DNA of 64,000 nt from Sedimentitalea xiamensis (GCF_030164465.1 NZ_JASNJE010000004.1:62001-126000); one strand, 5' to 3'; counted from the stretch's first letter, positions 17,933-27,565 are shown. The notes: generated from the sequence alone by a model not told the origin. Numbers and translations: made by a program.

Positions 17933-18473
17933 ATTTGCCGCGCTTTGCACGATGCTCGCCGGGCCTGCGCTGGCGACAGGGCTGGAAATAGAGATAAGCG
18001 GCGAGGGGGCCAATGGTATCGTCAGGATCGACCTTCTGGAAGATGTCGCGCCCGAGCATGTCGCCCAGGTTGCGGCTCTCGCCAAAGAAGGCGCTTATGA
18101 CGGGGTGGTGTTCCATCGCGTGATCGACGGCTTCATGGCGCAGACCGGCGATGTCGAGTTCGGCAAGATCGGCGGCGACATGCGTCGCGCGGGAATGGGC
18201 GGCTCGCAAAAGCCGGACCTCGCCGCCGAATTTTCCGACGTTCCGTTCGAGCGCGGCGTCGTGGGTATGGCCCGGAGCCAGGACCCGAATAGTGCCAACA
18301 GCCAGTTCTTCATCATGTTCGATGCCGGCGACTTTCTGAACGGACAGTATACCGTCATCGGGCGCGTGACGGAGGGCATGGACGTGGTCGATGCCATCAA
18401 GCGCGGCGAGGGCCGCAATGGCGCGGTCGTCGGACAGCCGGACATGATGAAAACCGTGACGGTCACGGACTGA
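17925..18473 (+). CDS. Exported cyclophilin-type peptidyl-prolyl isomerase
   Basis: A 182-residue paralogue of the preceding gene with an N-terminal signal peptide (MLRFAALCTMLAGPALATG, cleavage expected after about residue 18). It should therefore fold proteins in the periplasm. The same active-site segments are present: FHRVIDGFMAQTGD, ARSQDPNSANSQFFIMF and LNGQYTVIGRVTEGM. The ATG lies inside the end of the upstream gene (eight-base overlap), indicating coupled translation. A strong bidirectional hairpin terminator follows 31 bases after the stop. Confidence 0.93.
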   Translation: MLRFAALCTMLAGPALATGLEIEISGEGANGIVRIDLLEDVAPEHVAQVAALAKEGAYDGVVFHRVIDGFMAQTGDVEFGKIGGDMRRAGMGGSQKPDLAAEFSDVPFERGVVGMARSQDPNSANSQFFIMFDAGDFLNGQYTVIGRVTEGMDVVDAIKRGEGRNGAVVGQPDMMKTVTVTD

Positions 18474-18504
18474 CACGTCCAAACTGGTCTCTCGCGACGA
18501 AAAA

Positions 18505-18534
18505 AAGGCCCCGCCGGAAATCCGGCGGGGCCTT
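18505..18534. terminator. Bidirectional rho-independent terminator
   Basis: A 12-base perfect stem, GGCCCCGCCGGA pairing with TCCGGCGGGGCC, is flanked by AAs before and TTs after, which extends it to 14 pairs, and by an A-run upstream. It lies between the exported cyclophilin (plus strand) and the bactofilin gene (minus strand), which converge. The A-run gives a T-tract on the minus strand, so it should stop both transcripts. Confidence 0.85.
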
Positions 18535-18556
18535 GTCATTCCAGGTGCGAGGCACC

Positions 18557-19081
18557 TCAGTTCGTGGCGTCCGCCCTTGCGGGCGCGGCGGCCGGATTGG
18601 CGCCGGGTGCTGCGGGCTTGCCGGACCGGCCCGGATTCAGCGGGTCGTCCTGACGCTGCACGGAACCTTCGAAATGGGCGCCGCTTTCGATCGCGATGGT
18701 CTTGTGGATGATGTCGCCTTCGACGCGGGCCGTGGAGGTCAGCCGCACTTTCAAACCGCGCACGCGGCCGACGATTCGGCCGTTGATCACCACATCGTCC
18801 GCCGTGACTTCGCCCTTGATGGTGGCGGTTTCCCCGATGGTCAGCAGATGTGCCCGGATGTCGCCTTCGACGGTGCCTTCGACCTGGATGTCGCCGCTGG
18901 TTTTCAGGTTGCCGGTAATGTGCAGGTCGGCCGACAGGGTCGATGCGGGCGGTTTGGGCTTTGGTGCGCTGGGTTTGTAGTCACCGGACGCCGGTGCCGA
19001 AGCCACACCCGCAGGCGCGGCCGACTTCGTGTCATCTGTCGTTTTGGGCGACGGCTCGTTGATTTTGCTCTTCGAAAACAT
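18557..19081 (-). CDS. Bactofilin (polymer-forming cytoskeletal protein)
   Basis: A 174-residue bactofilin: a disordered Ser/Pro/Lys-rich N-terminus (1-48), a beta-helical core (about 49-140, from LSADLHITGNLKTSGDIQVEGTVEGDI to IESGAHFEGSV) and a Pro/Ala-rich tail. Bactofilins polymerise without nucleotide on the inner membrane face and position cell-wall enzymes. The start lies inside the upstream M23 peptidase gene (50-base overlap), a partnership known from Caulobacter, Hyphomonas and Helicobacter, where it shapes cells or stalks. It probably recruits that peptidase here. Confidence 0.93.
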   Translation of the reverse strand: MFSKSKINEPSPKTTDDTKSAAPAGVASAPASGDYKPSAPKPKPPASTLSADLHITGNLKTSGDIQVEGTVEGDIRAHLLTIGETATIKGEVTADDVVINGRIVGRVRGLKVRLTSTARVEGDIIHKTIAIESGAHFEGSVQRQDDPLNPGRSGKPAAPGANPAAAPARADATN

Positions 19082-20420
19082 TTCTGGCAGCCTTGATGTA
19101 GATCATGGGGTTAACAGGTGTTCCATTGACCCGCACTTCATAGTGAAGATGGGTTCCGGTCGACCGTCCGGAGTTACCCATATCAGAGATGTGATCCCCG
19201 CGCGATACCCTTTGGCCCTTCTTGACCAGAATACGGGAATTGTGCGCGTAGCGGGTTTCGATCCCGAAATCATGCTTGATGATGACCAGGCGTCCAAAGC
19301 CGGATTGCCAGCCCGCATGAGTCACCACGCCATCGGCGGTGGCATAGATATTGGTGCCGGTGGAACCTGCGAAATCCGACCCGTTGTGCATGCGGCGCCC
19401 GCCGGTCTTCGGGTCCCGCCGATAGCCGAATCCGCTCGTGTAGCGGACGGCGGACTTGACCGGGCTCGCAAAGGGGGCGCGTTCCGCCGCAATGCGATAA
19501 AGGTTCAACAGATCCATCTGGTTGAGGATCTTGTTGGCGCGCAGCTGGTCGGCGGAGGGATCGTCTTCGCCGCGCGTGGTAAAGGACAGCTTGGTCAGGG
19601 GGCCGCCCTGACCGCTATAGCCGCGGCGCACCTGTTCGATGATCGAATCGGTCGGCATGCCGGCGCTGCGGAACATCTTGTCCAGCGGCGCGACAGAGAT
19701 CGTCATCGCCTCTTCGAGCTGGCGGAAAATCTGGTCATTCTGTTCGTGGACCAGGCTCAGTTCCAGTTCCAGGTCGCTGGCCATGTTCAGGGCCGTCTGT
19801 GCGTTCGCCAGAACCTGGTCGCGTTCTTCGGCCGTCTTCGCGAGCGCATCGGCCATGAAACTGACCGGCACGTCGCCTCCGGAAGGGGCCGTGCCGTCGC
19901 CGGTCCCGGCCTCGCTTTGGGTCTGCAACGCCGCCAGGGCGATCTTGGCGTCCTGCCGTTCTTTCATCGTGTCGCGCAATGTCGACTGGATGACCTCAAT
20001 GCCGGTCTCGAGTTCGCGCCGGCGCGTTTCGGACGCCAGAAGTTCGGACTGCATTGCCGAGACCTGCTTCAGAGCCGCGTTGAACCGCTGCTGGGCCGCC
20101 AGCGCCTCTTCGGCTCGGGAGTCGCGTTCCAGCGACAAGGCATTCAGGCGTTCCTGATAGAGGATCTGGTCGCGTTTCGCCTGTTCCCGGAAGCTGCCGG
20201 ACCCGATGCTGTCCATCAGAAGAATCGCGGTCGCGATGATGGCCCAGGCCACGATTGCCGATGCGCCGGCATAGGCGAAAAGCTGGGTCGAAGGTCTGAG
20301 GCGAATGAACCGCGTGTCCGTGTCGGATTTCAGAAACAGTCGACGCTCGGGAAAGAATCGTTCCAGAATTGCGTGTGTCGTGATTGCCAGACGTGTCCGC
20401 ACACGTTTATCCTTGTCCAT
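19032..20420 (-). CDS. Membrane-anchored M23 peptidoglycan endopeptidase
   Basis: A 462-residue protein with the start at MDKDKRVRTR. One transmembrane segment lies near residues 48-70 (FAYAGASAIVAWAIIATAILL), followed by long periplasmic coiled coils (about 75-270). The C-terminal LytM/M23 domain has zinc ligands in HNGSDFAG and THLHYEVRVNG and a catalytic-site AH in RYAHNSRIL. It cuts peptidoglycan cross-links. An earlier in-frame start adds a Cys/Pro-rich stretch unlike the family. Its 3' end overlaps bactofilin by 50 bases. The coiled coil may link the wall enzyme through the membrane to the bactofilin polymer. Confidence 0.9.
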   Translation of the reverse strand: MDKDKRVRTRLAITTHAILERFFPERRLFLKSDTDTRFIRLRPSTQLFAYAGASAIVAWAIIATAILLMDSIGSGSFREQAKRDQILYQERLNALSLERDSRAEEALAAQQRFNAALKQVSAMQSELLASETRRRELETGIEVIQSTLRDTMKERQDAKIALAALQTQSEAGTGDGTAPSGGDVPVSFMADALAKTAEERDQVLANAQTALNMASDLELELSLVHEQNDQIFRQLEEAMTISVAPLDKMFRSAGMPTDSIIEQVRRGYSGQGGPLTKLSFTTRGEDDPSADQLRANKILNQMDLLNLYRIAAERAPFASPVKSAVRYTSGFGYRRDPKTGGRRMHNGSDFAGSTGTNIYATADGVVTHAGWQSGFGRLVIIKHDFGIETRYAHNSRILVKKGQRVSRGDHISDMGNSGRSTGTHLHYEVRVNGTPVNPMIYIKAARNVFEEQNQRAVAQNDR

Positions 20421-20616
20421 CCCAGCCGAGACGCCCGGTGGTGAGACAGCAGGCGCGTGGCAGGTGCATAAACAGCGGGCCGCTCGTGGGCAAGGCGGTT
20501 GGCGGCGTCCGACGCCCATTCGGGACGAAAGGCCGCAAACCGGCAATAATTTGCCGATTACATCGCGTTGCCCGAATGATTTGGTCCGCGTGCGGGGGGC
20601 GGAACGCGAAAACAGC

Positions 20617-21444
20617 TCATCCGGACGTGGAAGCAGGTTCCGACAGGGGCCAGTAGAAATCCGGCGGAAGTCCGGCTTCGGCGCGTTTTTCTTCGTTGAA
20701 AGGCGGCTTCAATGTGCTGTGAAAGTAGCTGCGCACCAACCTGTGAAACTCCGCCTTGGGATCCAGGTCATGGCGGCCGCAGAGAAAGTTGAACCATTTC
20801 GACCCGTAGGCGACATGGCCGACTTCTTCCGCGTAGATGGTTTCGAGAGCGGCGACCGGCCCGGTCAATCCGGCCTTGCGGAACACGTCGATCATGTCCG
20901 GCGTCACGTCGAGACCGCGCGCTTCCAGAACCATCGGGACGACCGCGAGCCTGCCCATCAGGTCGTCGCGCGTGTCTTCCGCGGCCCGCCACATGCCGGC
21001 ATGGGCCGGCAATTCGCCGTAGTCGCTGCCGAGTTCCTGAAGGCAGCCGCAGACCAACTGGAAGTGTTTGCTTTCTTCGTCCGCCGCTTTGACCCAGTCG
21101 TCGTAGAACCCCATGGGCATCGGAGTTCGCGAAAACCGGGCGATGATGTCCCAGTGCAGGTCGACCGCGTTCAGTTCGATATGGGCGACCGCGTGGAGCA
21201 GGGCGATGCGCCCGGCGGGGCTACCCGGCCGCCGGCGCGGCACGTCCCGCGGCGACAGCAGCTCCGGGCGGTCCGGACGCGCCGGATGCAGCGGCGGTGT
21301 CGCCGTTCCGATCATGACTGGTTCGCTTTCGCCGTCGCGCGCGGCAAACCAGCGCGCCGCGTGCCGGCGGGACAGGTCGGTCTTTTCCCGCGCATCCGAC
21401 GTGCAGAGAACCTCCGCGGCCATTTCGGCAAGGGACTGGGGCAT
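20617..21444 (-). CDS. DUF455 ferritin-like protein
   Basis: A 275-residue helical protein with ferritin-like di-iron sequence signs: HAVAHIELNAVDLHWD, AADEESKHFQLV, VLEARGLDVTPDM and YAEEVGHVAYG. Together these supply the paired Glu and ExxH ligands. Members are annotated DUF455 and resemble the tRNA hydroxylase MiaE and ferritin folds; the reaction is unknown to me. The start MPQSLAEMAAEVL is chosen because GAAAGGATG lies 8-16 bases before it; ten more in-frame residues are possible. It is a single gene between the M23 peptidase and a lipoprotein. Confidence 0.85.
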   Translation of the reverse strand: MPQSLAEMAAEVLCTSDAREKTDLSRRHAARWFAARDGESEPVMIGTATPPLHPARPDRPELLSPRDVPRRRPGSPAGRIALLHAVAHIELNAVDLHWDIIARFSRTPMPMGFYDDWVKAADEESKHFQLVCGCLQELGSDYGELPAHAGMWRAAEDTRDDLMGRLAVVPMVLEARGLDVTPDMIDVFRKAGLTGPVAALETIYAEEVGHVAYGSKWFNFLCGRHDLDPKAEFHRLVRSYFHSTLKPPFNEEKRAEAGLPPDFYWPLSEPASTSG

Positions 21445-21571
21445 GTCAAAGCATCCTTTCAACACGAGGTTCAATCCGGACGGCCCCCTGACGGCAACTC
21501 GTTTCGTGCGCGGATGGCCAGTCGTGACAGGGTTAGCGGGATTCAGCGGGGCGGGGAACCGCGTCGCGGTA

Positions 21572-22261
21572 TCAGCGCCCCAGGCTCGTGAACGATCCGC
21601 TGACGTCCGGTCCGATCCCCAGCCAGCCTTGCAGGGTCGCCACGATATGACTGGAAACCTGTTCGGTCTGCGTAGGGCCGAACTGCGCCGCGTTGATTCC
21701 GGCTTCCCCGACCAGCGCTGGCGTGTCGGCCTGGATATGCGTCAAGGGCGTGAGCGCCGTTCCGGTCCGGGCATCGGTGATCTGCGCCAGAAATGCCATG
21801 GCGTAAACGGCTTCGGGCGCACGGGCGAGCGCGATCGGCGATACGCCGTGGAACGCCTGGACGGTCATGTTCAGCGCCACCGGCCGGTTCCCGCGCAGGC
21901 CCGAAACCGCGGTCTTCGCAGAAGCGGCCACGATTTTTTGAACCTGCGCCCTCCGGTCCCCCGGAGGGTCTCCGTGCCAGACGATGTCCGCCCGCGGCAG
22001 GAAGCTGTTTTCATCCGAGACGGTCAGCGAATCCGGAACGGTGACATTCACCGCCGTGACGCGCCACGTCTGGGAAACGTTCGCATCGATCGGCTGTCCG
22101 TATTCGGTTTCGAATTGGCCACCGCAGGCCGACAAGAATACCAGGGCCGGCAACAGCATCATCGCGGCCACGCGTGAAAGCCGCAGAGGGTTCCGCGTCA
22201 GCCGAAATGTCCACGAGGCCTCCATCGGCCCGAATGTCTCCGTATCGTCGTACTGGGTCAT
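21572..22261 (-). CDS. Predicted lipoprotein of unknown function
   Basis: A 229-residue protein with a long N-terminal region ending in a lipoprotein signal: MMLLPALVFLSACGGQ, with LSAC as lipobox. The mature protein would be lipid-anchored from about Cys46. An internal ATG pair at residues 34-35 may be the true start, which would give a conventional signal peptide. The mature part contains a beta-rich domain (QTWRVTAVNVTVPDSL, RPVALNMTVQAFHGVSP). I do not recognise an activity; it resembles a family I recall as DUF6778, common in Rhodobacterales. It stands alone upstream of the DUF455 gene. Confidence 0.75.
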   Translation of the reverse strand: MTQYDDTETFGPMEASWTFRLTRNPLRLSRVAAMMLLPALVFLSACGGQFETEYGQPIDANVSQTWRVTAVNVTVPDSLTVSDENSFLPRADIVWHGDPPGDRRAQVQKIVAASAKTAVSGLRGNRPVALNMTVQAFHGVSPIALARAPEAVYAMAFLAQITDARTGTALTPLTHIQADTPALVGEAGINAAQFGPTQTEQVSSHIVATLQGWLGIGPDVSGSFTSLGR

Positions 22262-22295
22262 GCGACCTTCCGTTTCCTGGCGGCCTGATGGTCAG

Positions 22296-22317
22296 AAGGG
22301 CCGGCTGATCCGGCCTT
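22296..22317 (-). terminator. Weak hairpin after bcp
   Basis: GGCCGG, a five-base loop, then CCGGCC, flanked by AAG and TT, lies 110-130 bases beyond the bcp stop on the minus strand and upstream of the lipoprotein start. The following bases are only mildly T-rich, so termination would be inefficient. Confidence 0.3.
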
Positions 22318-22426
22318 ACATCATGAAATGCCGTATTTGGGCGCTTCATAGCCCCCGTTCGGTCGAATGCATAGCAATCTTTCGTAAACAAAGGCTTCCG
22401 TGGCGCAGGAGGTCAGAAAAAGGAAA

Positions 22427-22891
22427 TCATAGGCCCCGAACGGCGCTCAGAACCTCTTCGACATGGCCAGGCACCTTGACCTTTCTCCAGATCGCCCGAA
22501 TCCGACCGTCCGCGCCGATCAGGAAGGTGGACCGTTCGATGCCCATGAACTTTTTCCCATACATGTTCTTTTCCTTCCAGACACCGTAGTCTTCGCAGGT
22601 CGAACCGTTCTCGTCCGACAGCAACGCGGTCGAAAGCGCATGCTTGGCGGCGAACTTCTCATGGCTGGCCACGCTGTCCTTGGAGATGCCGAGCACCTCG
22701 ACTCCCAGATCCGCGAACTCTCGCAGCCGTTCGGAAAATCCGATGGATTCCTTGGTGCAGCCCGGAGTATCATCGCGGGGGTAAAAGAACAGCACGACGG
22801 CTTGGCCGCGCAGATCGGACAGGCTGACCGTATTTCCGCCGTCGCGGGGCAAGGTGAAATCGGGGGCGATGTCATCGACATCAGGCATCAT
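22427..22891 (-). CDS. bcp: Thioredoxin-dependent thiol peroxidase (Bcp-type peroxiredoxin)
   Basis: A 154-residue peroxiredoxin that reduces hydroperoxides. The peroxidatic cysteine is C45 in FFYPRDDTPGCTKES. The resolving cysteine five residues later in E. coli Bcp is missing (here Ile50); the only other cysteine is C99 in NGSTCEDYGVW, which may resolve it or the enzyme may be 1-Cys. The start is one of two consecutive ATGs at 22886-22891, after a GACGGAG site. The frame stays open for nearly 1,000 codons upstream, but that is the antisense of the AsmA-like gene and is not coding. Confidence 0.92.
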   Translation of the reverse strand: MMPDVDDIAPDFTLPRDGGNTVSLSDLRGQAVVLFFYPRDDTPGCTKESIGFSERLREFADLGVEVLGISKDSVASHEKFAAKHALSTALLSDENGSTCEDYGVWKEKNMYGKKFMGIERSTFLIGADGRIRAIWRKVKVPGHVEEVLSAVRGL

Positions 22892-22972
22892 GGATACTCC
22901 GTCTTGCTGAACAACACATGCGCTTGACCTTAAGGCGCGGCAGGGAAACTTAAAGGCGGATTTCGCGAAATC

Positions 22973-25900
22973 ATGACCCAGGAGCCCGAACCGCAGGTGC
23001 CAGGGGCGAAGGCCGCGCCAGAACCGCCGCGCGCGGCTTCGGGCGCGGCCCGGATCGCGAAGTGGTCCTTGTTCGCGGTGCTTTGCGTCGCGCTTCTGAC
23101 GGCTGGGCTGGCGGTCTGGGGAATCGGCCAGACCCTGACCCTGCCGGATTGGGTGCGCGACCGCATCGAAACGCGGATCGAAAGAAACCTGAACGGGCTT
23201 CAGATCGAATTTGGCGATGTCCAGATGGTGGTCAACAAGGGCTGGCGCCCCAGGGTCCGTCTGCTCGACGTAACGCTTTCGGAACCCGACGGGCAGCCGA
23301 TCGTGCAGCTGGCGGACGCCCAAGCGAGCCTGGCCATGCGGCCGCTGCTGCGGGGGCTGGTGCAACCCAAGAACATCTCGCTGTCCGGCGCGTTCGCCCG
23401 GTTGCGGCGGGATGCGTCGGGCAATCTGTCGCTGTCGCTTGGCAACGCCACCGCGCCGGTGGATCAGGCGGCGAGCCTGCCGCAGCTGATCGAGCAATGG
23501 GACCAGCTTTTTCTTTTGCCGGCCCTGTCCGCGCTGGTGTCGGTCGATATCGAGGCATTGACCCTGCAATATGAAGACGCATTGAAGAACCGGGCCTGGA
23601 CCCTGGATGGCGGGCGGATTCGGTTTGACCGGGATGCCGACCAGCTGCGTCTGGCCAGCAGCTTCGCGCTGCTGTCGGGAACGGATTCCGTGAGTTCGGT
23701 GGAAATGAACTATGCCAGCCGGATCGGGAGCACGAAAGCCGAGTTCGGGGTCGTCGTGGCCGATATCGCCGCGCCCGACATCGCGGCGCAGAACGTGGCG
23801 CTGGGGTGGCTCGATGTGCTGCGCGCCCCGATTTCGGGCGCCCTGCGCGGCAGCGTGGACGACGAGGGGGCGCTCGGACCCTTGTCTGCGACCCTGCATA
23901 TCGGGGCAGGGGTTCTCCAGCCGACCGATGCGACGCGGCCGATCCCTTTCAATGGGGCGCGCAGTTATTTCACCTATCGACCCGATGACCAGGCTTTGGT
24001 CTTCAACGAGGTTTTCGTGTCCAGCGGCTGGGGCAGCGGCCTGTCCGAAGGCCGCGCCTATCTCGATGTCGAAGGCGGCGTTCTGAAGAGTCTGGTCGGC
24101 CAGTTCTCTCTGGCGGACCTGCAAATCAATCCCGACCGGCTGTACGACGAACCGCTGCTCATCGCTGGCGCCAACGCCGATTTCAGGTTGGAATTCGCCC
24201 CGTTCCGGATGCAGCTCGGACAGTTGTACGTGACGCAGGAAGATATACGGCTGTTCCTGACCGGGTCCTTGTCGGCAGAACCCGAAGGCTGGTCGCTCGC
24301 CGTCGATGGCGAAACCGGTTCCGTGACACGGGAACGGCTGTTGACGATCTGGCCCGAAAGGGCGGCCCCCAAACCGCGGGAATGGGTTGATGAAAACCTG
24401 CTGGGCGGGATGCTGGAAGACGTCAACTTCGCCCTGCGCGTCCAACCCGGCCAGACGCCGAACGTCTATCTGGATTTCGACTACGATGACGCGACGGTCA
24501 GGGCAGTGAAGACGCTGCCGCCGATCACCGGCGCCTTCGGTCAGGCGAGCCTGGCAGCCGGCCGCTTCGTGACAACGGCGACGGCGGGGGCGATCGTTCC
24601 GGAACAGGGCGGGCCGGTGGACATTTCCGGCACGTCCTTCATCATTCCGGATGTGGAGGTCAAGCCGGCGACGCCCGGTATTGCGCGCGTGACCGGGAAA
24701 GGGTCGGTCACGGCGATCTTGTCGCTTCTCGACCTGCCACCGCTTTCCGTGCTCAAGGACACGCCGTTTCCGGTGGATCTGGCGCAAGGTCAGGCGCGGG
24801 TCACGGGAACGGTCGCGCTTCCGATGAAGCCCAGGGTGCCATTCGAGGAAATCGAATTCCACCTGGCCGGCACCGTGGAAGATGCACAAAGCGACCTGCT
24901 GGTTCCGGACTATTCGGTCGCGGCCCGGAAACTGGAAGTCGTGGGAAACCAGCAACGGATCGAGGTCAAGGGCCCGGCCAGCATCGGTCCGGTGCCGATG
25001 GATGTCCGTTGGCGGCAGCCTCTGGGACCGGACGCGGCCAGGGGCAGCCGGGTCGACGGGCGGATAGAGCTGTCGCCGCTGACCGTCGATACATTCGGGA
25101 TCGGCCTGCCCAAGGGCAGCGTTTCCGGAAAAGGCTGGGCCGATGTGCGGATCGATCTCGCGCCGGGCCGGCCGCCAGATCTCTTGCTGCGTTCCGATCT
25201 GTCCGACGTCGGGCTGGCTCTGCCTTCCCTGGGATGGTCCAAGCCGCAGTCCGGGACGGGGCTGCTTGAACTGGCAGGCGTGCTTGGGCCGCAAAGCCGG
25301 ATCGACCGGCTGATTCTCGAAGCCGCGGGGATGGCGGTCACGGGGTCGGTGCTGACGGTTCCGGGGGGCGGGCTGGACCGCGCGCTTCTGGGTTCGGTGC
25401 GACTTGGCGATTGGCTGGACACCTCGGTGGAAATCATCGGGCGTGGCAGCGCGGCCCCCGATCTGCGCATTCTGGGTGGTACGCTCGACTTGCGCCGTGC
25501 GACCTTCGGCGAGGGCGGTGGCGGCGACGGCGCGCCCGGCGACCTGCAGGTGGCTTTGAACCGGCTTCAGGTCACCGACACGCTGGCCCTGACGGGTTTC
25601 GCCGGCGCTTTCAAGCTGGACGGCGGGCTGAACGGGCGGTTTCGCGGCAAGGTCAATGGCCAGACAGAGGTCGCCGGCCAGGTCGTGCCCCAGTCCGGAC
25701 GCAGCGCGGTGCGGATACAATCGGACGACGCCGGCGGGGTCGTGCGCTCCGCCGGGCTGCTGACCAAGGCCCGCGATGGCAGTTTCGATCTGAGCCTGCT
25801 GCCGACCGGCGGGCCGGGACAGTTCGACGGCACTTTGCGGATTCGCAACACGCGGGTGATCGACGCCCCGGCCATCGCGGCGCTCCTGAATTCCATCAGC

Positions 25901-26335
25901 GTCGTCGGGTTGCTGGATGAACTGTCCGGCCAGGGCATCCAGTTCGGCCAGGTCGATGCGCGGTTTCGCCTGGAACCGGCCAGGGTCACCGTGTTCGAAA
26001 GCAGCGCCACCGGGCCGTCGATCGGCCTGTCGATGGACGGTGTGTTCGATGTGGCCAGCGGAACGCTGCGGATGCAGGGCGTGATCTCTCCGGTCTATCT
26101 CCTGAACCAGATCGGCAATCTTGTCGCCCGGCGCGGCGAGGGCATCATCGGGTTCAACTACACGCTCACCGGACCCGCCGCCTCACCCAGGGTCCAGGTC
26201 AATCCGCTTTCGGCCCTCGCGCCCGGCTTCCTGCGCGACATCATGCGGACATCGCCGCCGCCAATCGACGAAAACGCCCCTCCGGCCAGGCGGACGCCGC
26301 ACAGGAAACCAGACGATGCGAATTCCGGCCGCTAG
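22973..26335 (+). CDS. Large AsmA/YhdP-like membrane-anchored protein
   Basis: A 1120-residue protein with a Pro/Ala-rich cytoplasmic start and one transmembrane segment near residues 28-50 (KWSLFAVLCVALLTAGLAVWGI). A very long periplasmic region follows, rich in beta strands, with the AsmA/DUF3971-like pattern of repeating amphipathic strands. The C-terminal region (IRNTRVIDAPAIAALLNSISVVGLLDELSGQGIQFGQ, shown in parts) matches the AsmA-like end module. Relatives such as YhdP and TamB are thought to form bridges carrying phospholipids to the outer membrane. It is divergent from bcp by about 80 bases and precedes queA by 72 bases. Confidence 0.82.
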   Translation: MTQEPEPQVPGAKAAPEPPRAASGAARIAKWSLFAVLCVALLTAGLAVWGIGQTLTLPDWVRDRIETRIERNLNGLQIEFGDVQMVVNKGWRPRVRLLDVTLSEPDGQPIVQLADAQASLAMRPLLRGLVQPKNISLSGAFARLRRDASGNLSLSLGNATAPVDQAASLPQLIEQWDQLFLLPALSALVSVDIEALTLQYEDALKNRAWTLDGGRIRFDRDADQLRLASSFALLSGTDSVSSVEMNYASRIGSTKAEFGVVVADIAAPDIAAQNVALGWLDVLRAPISGALRGSVDDEGALGPLSATLHIGAGVLQPTDATRPIPFNGARSYFTYRPDDQALVFNEVFVSSGWGSGLSEGRAYLDVEGGVLKSLVGQFSLADLQINPDRLYDEPLLIAGANADFRLEFAPFRMQLGQLYVTQEDIRLFLTGSLSAEPEGWSLAVDGETGSVTRERLLTIWPERAAPKPREWVDENLLGGMLEDVNFALRVQPGQTPNVYLDFDYDDATVRAVKTLPPITGAFGQASLAAGRFVTTATAGAIVPEQGGPVDISGTSFIIPDVEVKPATPGIARVTGKGSVTAILSLLDLPPLSVLKDTPFPVDLAQGQARVTGTVALPMKPRVPFEEIEFHLAGTVEDAQSDLLVPDYSVAARKLEVVGNQQRIEVKGPASIGPVPMDVRWRQPLGPDAARGSRVDGRIELSPLTVDTFGIGLPKGSVSGKGWADVRIDLAPGRPPDLLLRSDLSDVGLALPSLGWSKPQSGTGLLELAGVLGPQSRIDRLILEAAGMAVTGSVLTVPGGGLDRALLGSVRLGDWLDTSVEIIGRGSAAPDLRILGGTLDLRRATFGEGGGGDGAPGDLQVALNRLQVTDTLALTGFAGAFKLDGGLNGRFRGKVNGQTEVAGQVVPQSGRSAVRIQSDDAGGVVRSAGLLTKARDGSFDLSLLPTGGPGQFDGTLRIRNTRVIDAPAIAALLNSISVVGLLDELSGQGIQFGQVDARFRLEPARVTVFESSATGPSIGLSMDGVFDVASGTLRMQGVISPVYLLNQIGNLVARRGEGIIGFNYTLTGPAASPRVQVNPLSALAPGFLRDIMRTSPPPIDENAPPARRTPHRKPDDANSGR

Positions 26336-26407
26336 GAGCGCAGGTCGGAGCAAGGCGCCTGGATTGAAGGATGGTCATTCGGCCCGGCTGTGCCTAGAAG
26401 GCGCTCC

Positions 26408-27463
26408 ATGAAACTCAGCGATTTCGATTTCGACCTGCCCGAAGACCGCATCGCGACGCGGCCCGCCGTGCCGCGCAGCGCCGCACGGTTGCTGGTCGCG
26501 ACATCCGACGCCATTACGGATGCGCAGGTGCGCGATCTTCCGGACTGGCTGCGCCCCGGCGACCGTCTGGTTCTGAACGATACCCGCGTCGTCCCGGCGC
26601 GTCTGAGCGGCCTGCGCCATCGCAGAAGCGCCCAGGGGGATACCGCAGCCCGCATCGAAGTCACCCTGCTGGAGCCGCGCGCCGATGGAACATGGTCGGC
26701 GCTGATCAAACCGCTGAAGAAGCTGAAGCCGGGGGAAACCGTCCGGTTCTCGGACGATCTGGGCGCGGAACTGGTGGGTGTGAGCGACGGGCAGGGGCGG
26801 CTGCGTTTCAACCTGTCGGGCGAGGATTTCGACGCCGCGCTTGCCGCAGCCGGTGCCATGCCGCTGCCGCCCTACATTGCGGCCAAGAGACCTGCGGATG
26901 CGCAAGACAAGACCGACTACCAGACGGTCTTTGCCCGCGCGCCGGGCGCCGTCGCGGCCCCGACGGCGTCGCTGCATTTCGACGAGGCGTTGCTCGCGGC
27001 CCTCGCCGAAAGAGGCGTCGAGACCACCTACGTCACCCTGCATGTGGGCGCGGGCACGTTCCTTCCGGTCAAGGTGGACGATGTGAGCCGCCACAGGATG
27101 CACGCGGAATGGGGGCAGGTCAGCCCGAAGGCCGCGGCTGAGATCGCCGCGACCAAGGCCGCCGGCGGACGGATCGTGCCGGTCGGAACGACGGCCCTGC
27201 GCCTGATCGAAACCGCCGCCCGCGGCGGCGAGATTTCGCCGTGGGAAGGCGAAACGGACATCTTCATCTATCCGGGGTTCAGGTTCCGGGTCGCGGATGC
27301 CCTGATGACCAATTTCCACCTGCCGAAGTCGACCCTGATGATGCTGGTGTCGGCGCTGATGGGACGGGATCGCATTCTCGATATCTACGGTCACGCGATC
27401 GCGCGGAACTACCGATTCTTTTCCTACGGGGATGCGTCGTTGTTGATCCCGGACCGGCGGTAA
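26408..27463 (+). CDS. queA: tRNA preQ1(34) S-adenosylmethionine ribosyltransferase-isomerase
   Basis: A 351-residue enzyme that transfers the ribosyl group of SAM to preQ1 at tRNA position 34, giving epoxyqueuosine. Landmarks are [54 protein letters not shown] and [21 protein letters not shown]. The start at 26408 fits the family; a slightly earlier in-frame start adds only MPRRRS. It is in line with the AsmA-like gene and could share its transcript. The queuosine pathway's other genes are not in the window. Confidence 0.96.
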   Translation: MKLSDFDFDLPEDRIATRPAVPRSAARLLVATSDAITDAQVRDLPDWLRPGDRLVLNDTRVVPARLSGLRHRRSAQGDTAARIEVTLLEPRADGTWSALIKPLKKLKPGETVRFSDDLGAELVGVSDGQGRLRFNLSGEDFDAALAAAGAMPLPPYIAAKRPADAQDKTDYQTVFARAPGAVAAPTASLHFDEALLAALAERGVETTYVTLHVGAGTFLPVKVDDVSRHRMHAEWGQVSPKAAAEIAATKAAGGRIVPVGTTALRLIETAARGGEISPWEGETDIFIYPGFRFRVADALMTNFHLPKSTLMMLVSALMGRDRILDIYGHAIARNYRFFSYGDASLLIPDRR

Positions 27464-27565
27464 ATCTCGAAATCGACACCTATCGTTCCCGCGCCAAACG
27501 GGATAGAGACGGGCAGGATCCGGATAGCGGACCGGACCAACCCGCCAGTCTTTCGGAGGCGTCTC

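Noticed and set aside
20541-20556. CGGCAA-TAAT-TTGCCG small palindrome before the M23 gene
   Set aside because: Short arms and no known motif; not strong enough to list as a site.
22892-25720. Minus-strand extension of bcp to about 1,097 codons
   Set aside because: Only the last 154 codons resemble a peroxiredoxin. The rest is antisense to the AsmA-like gene.
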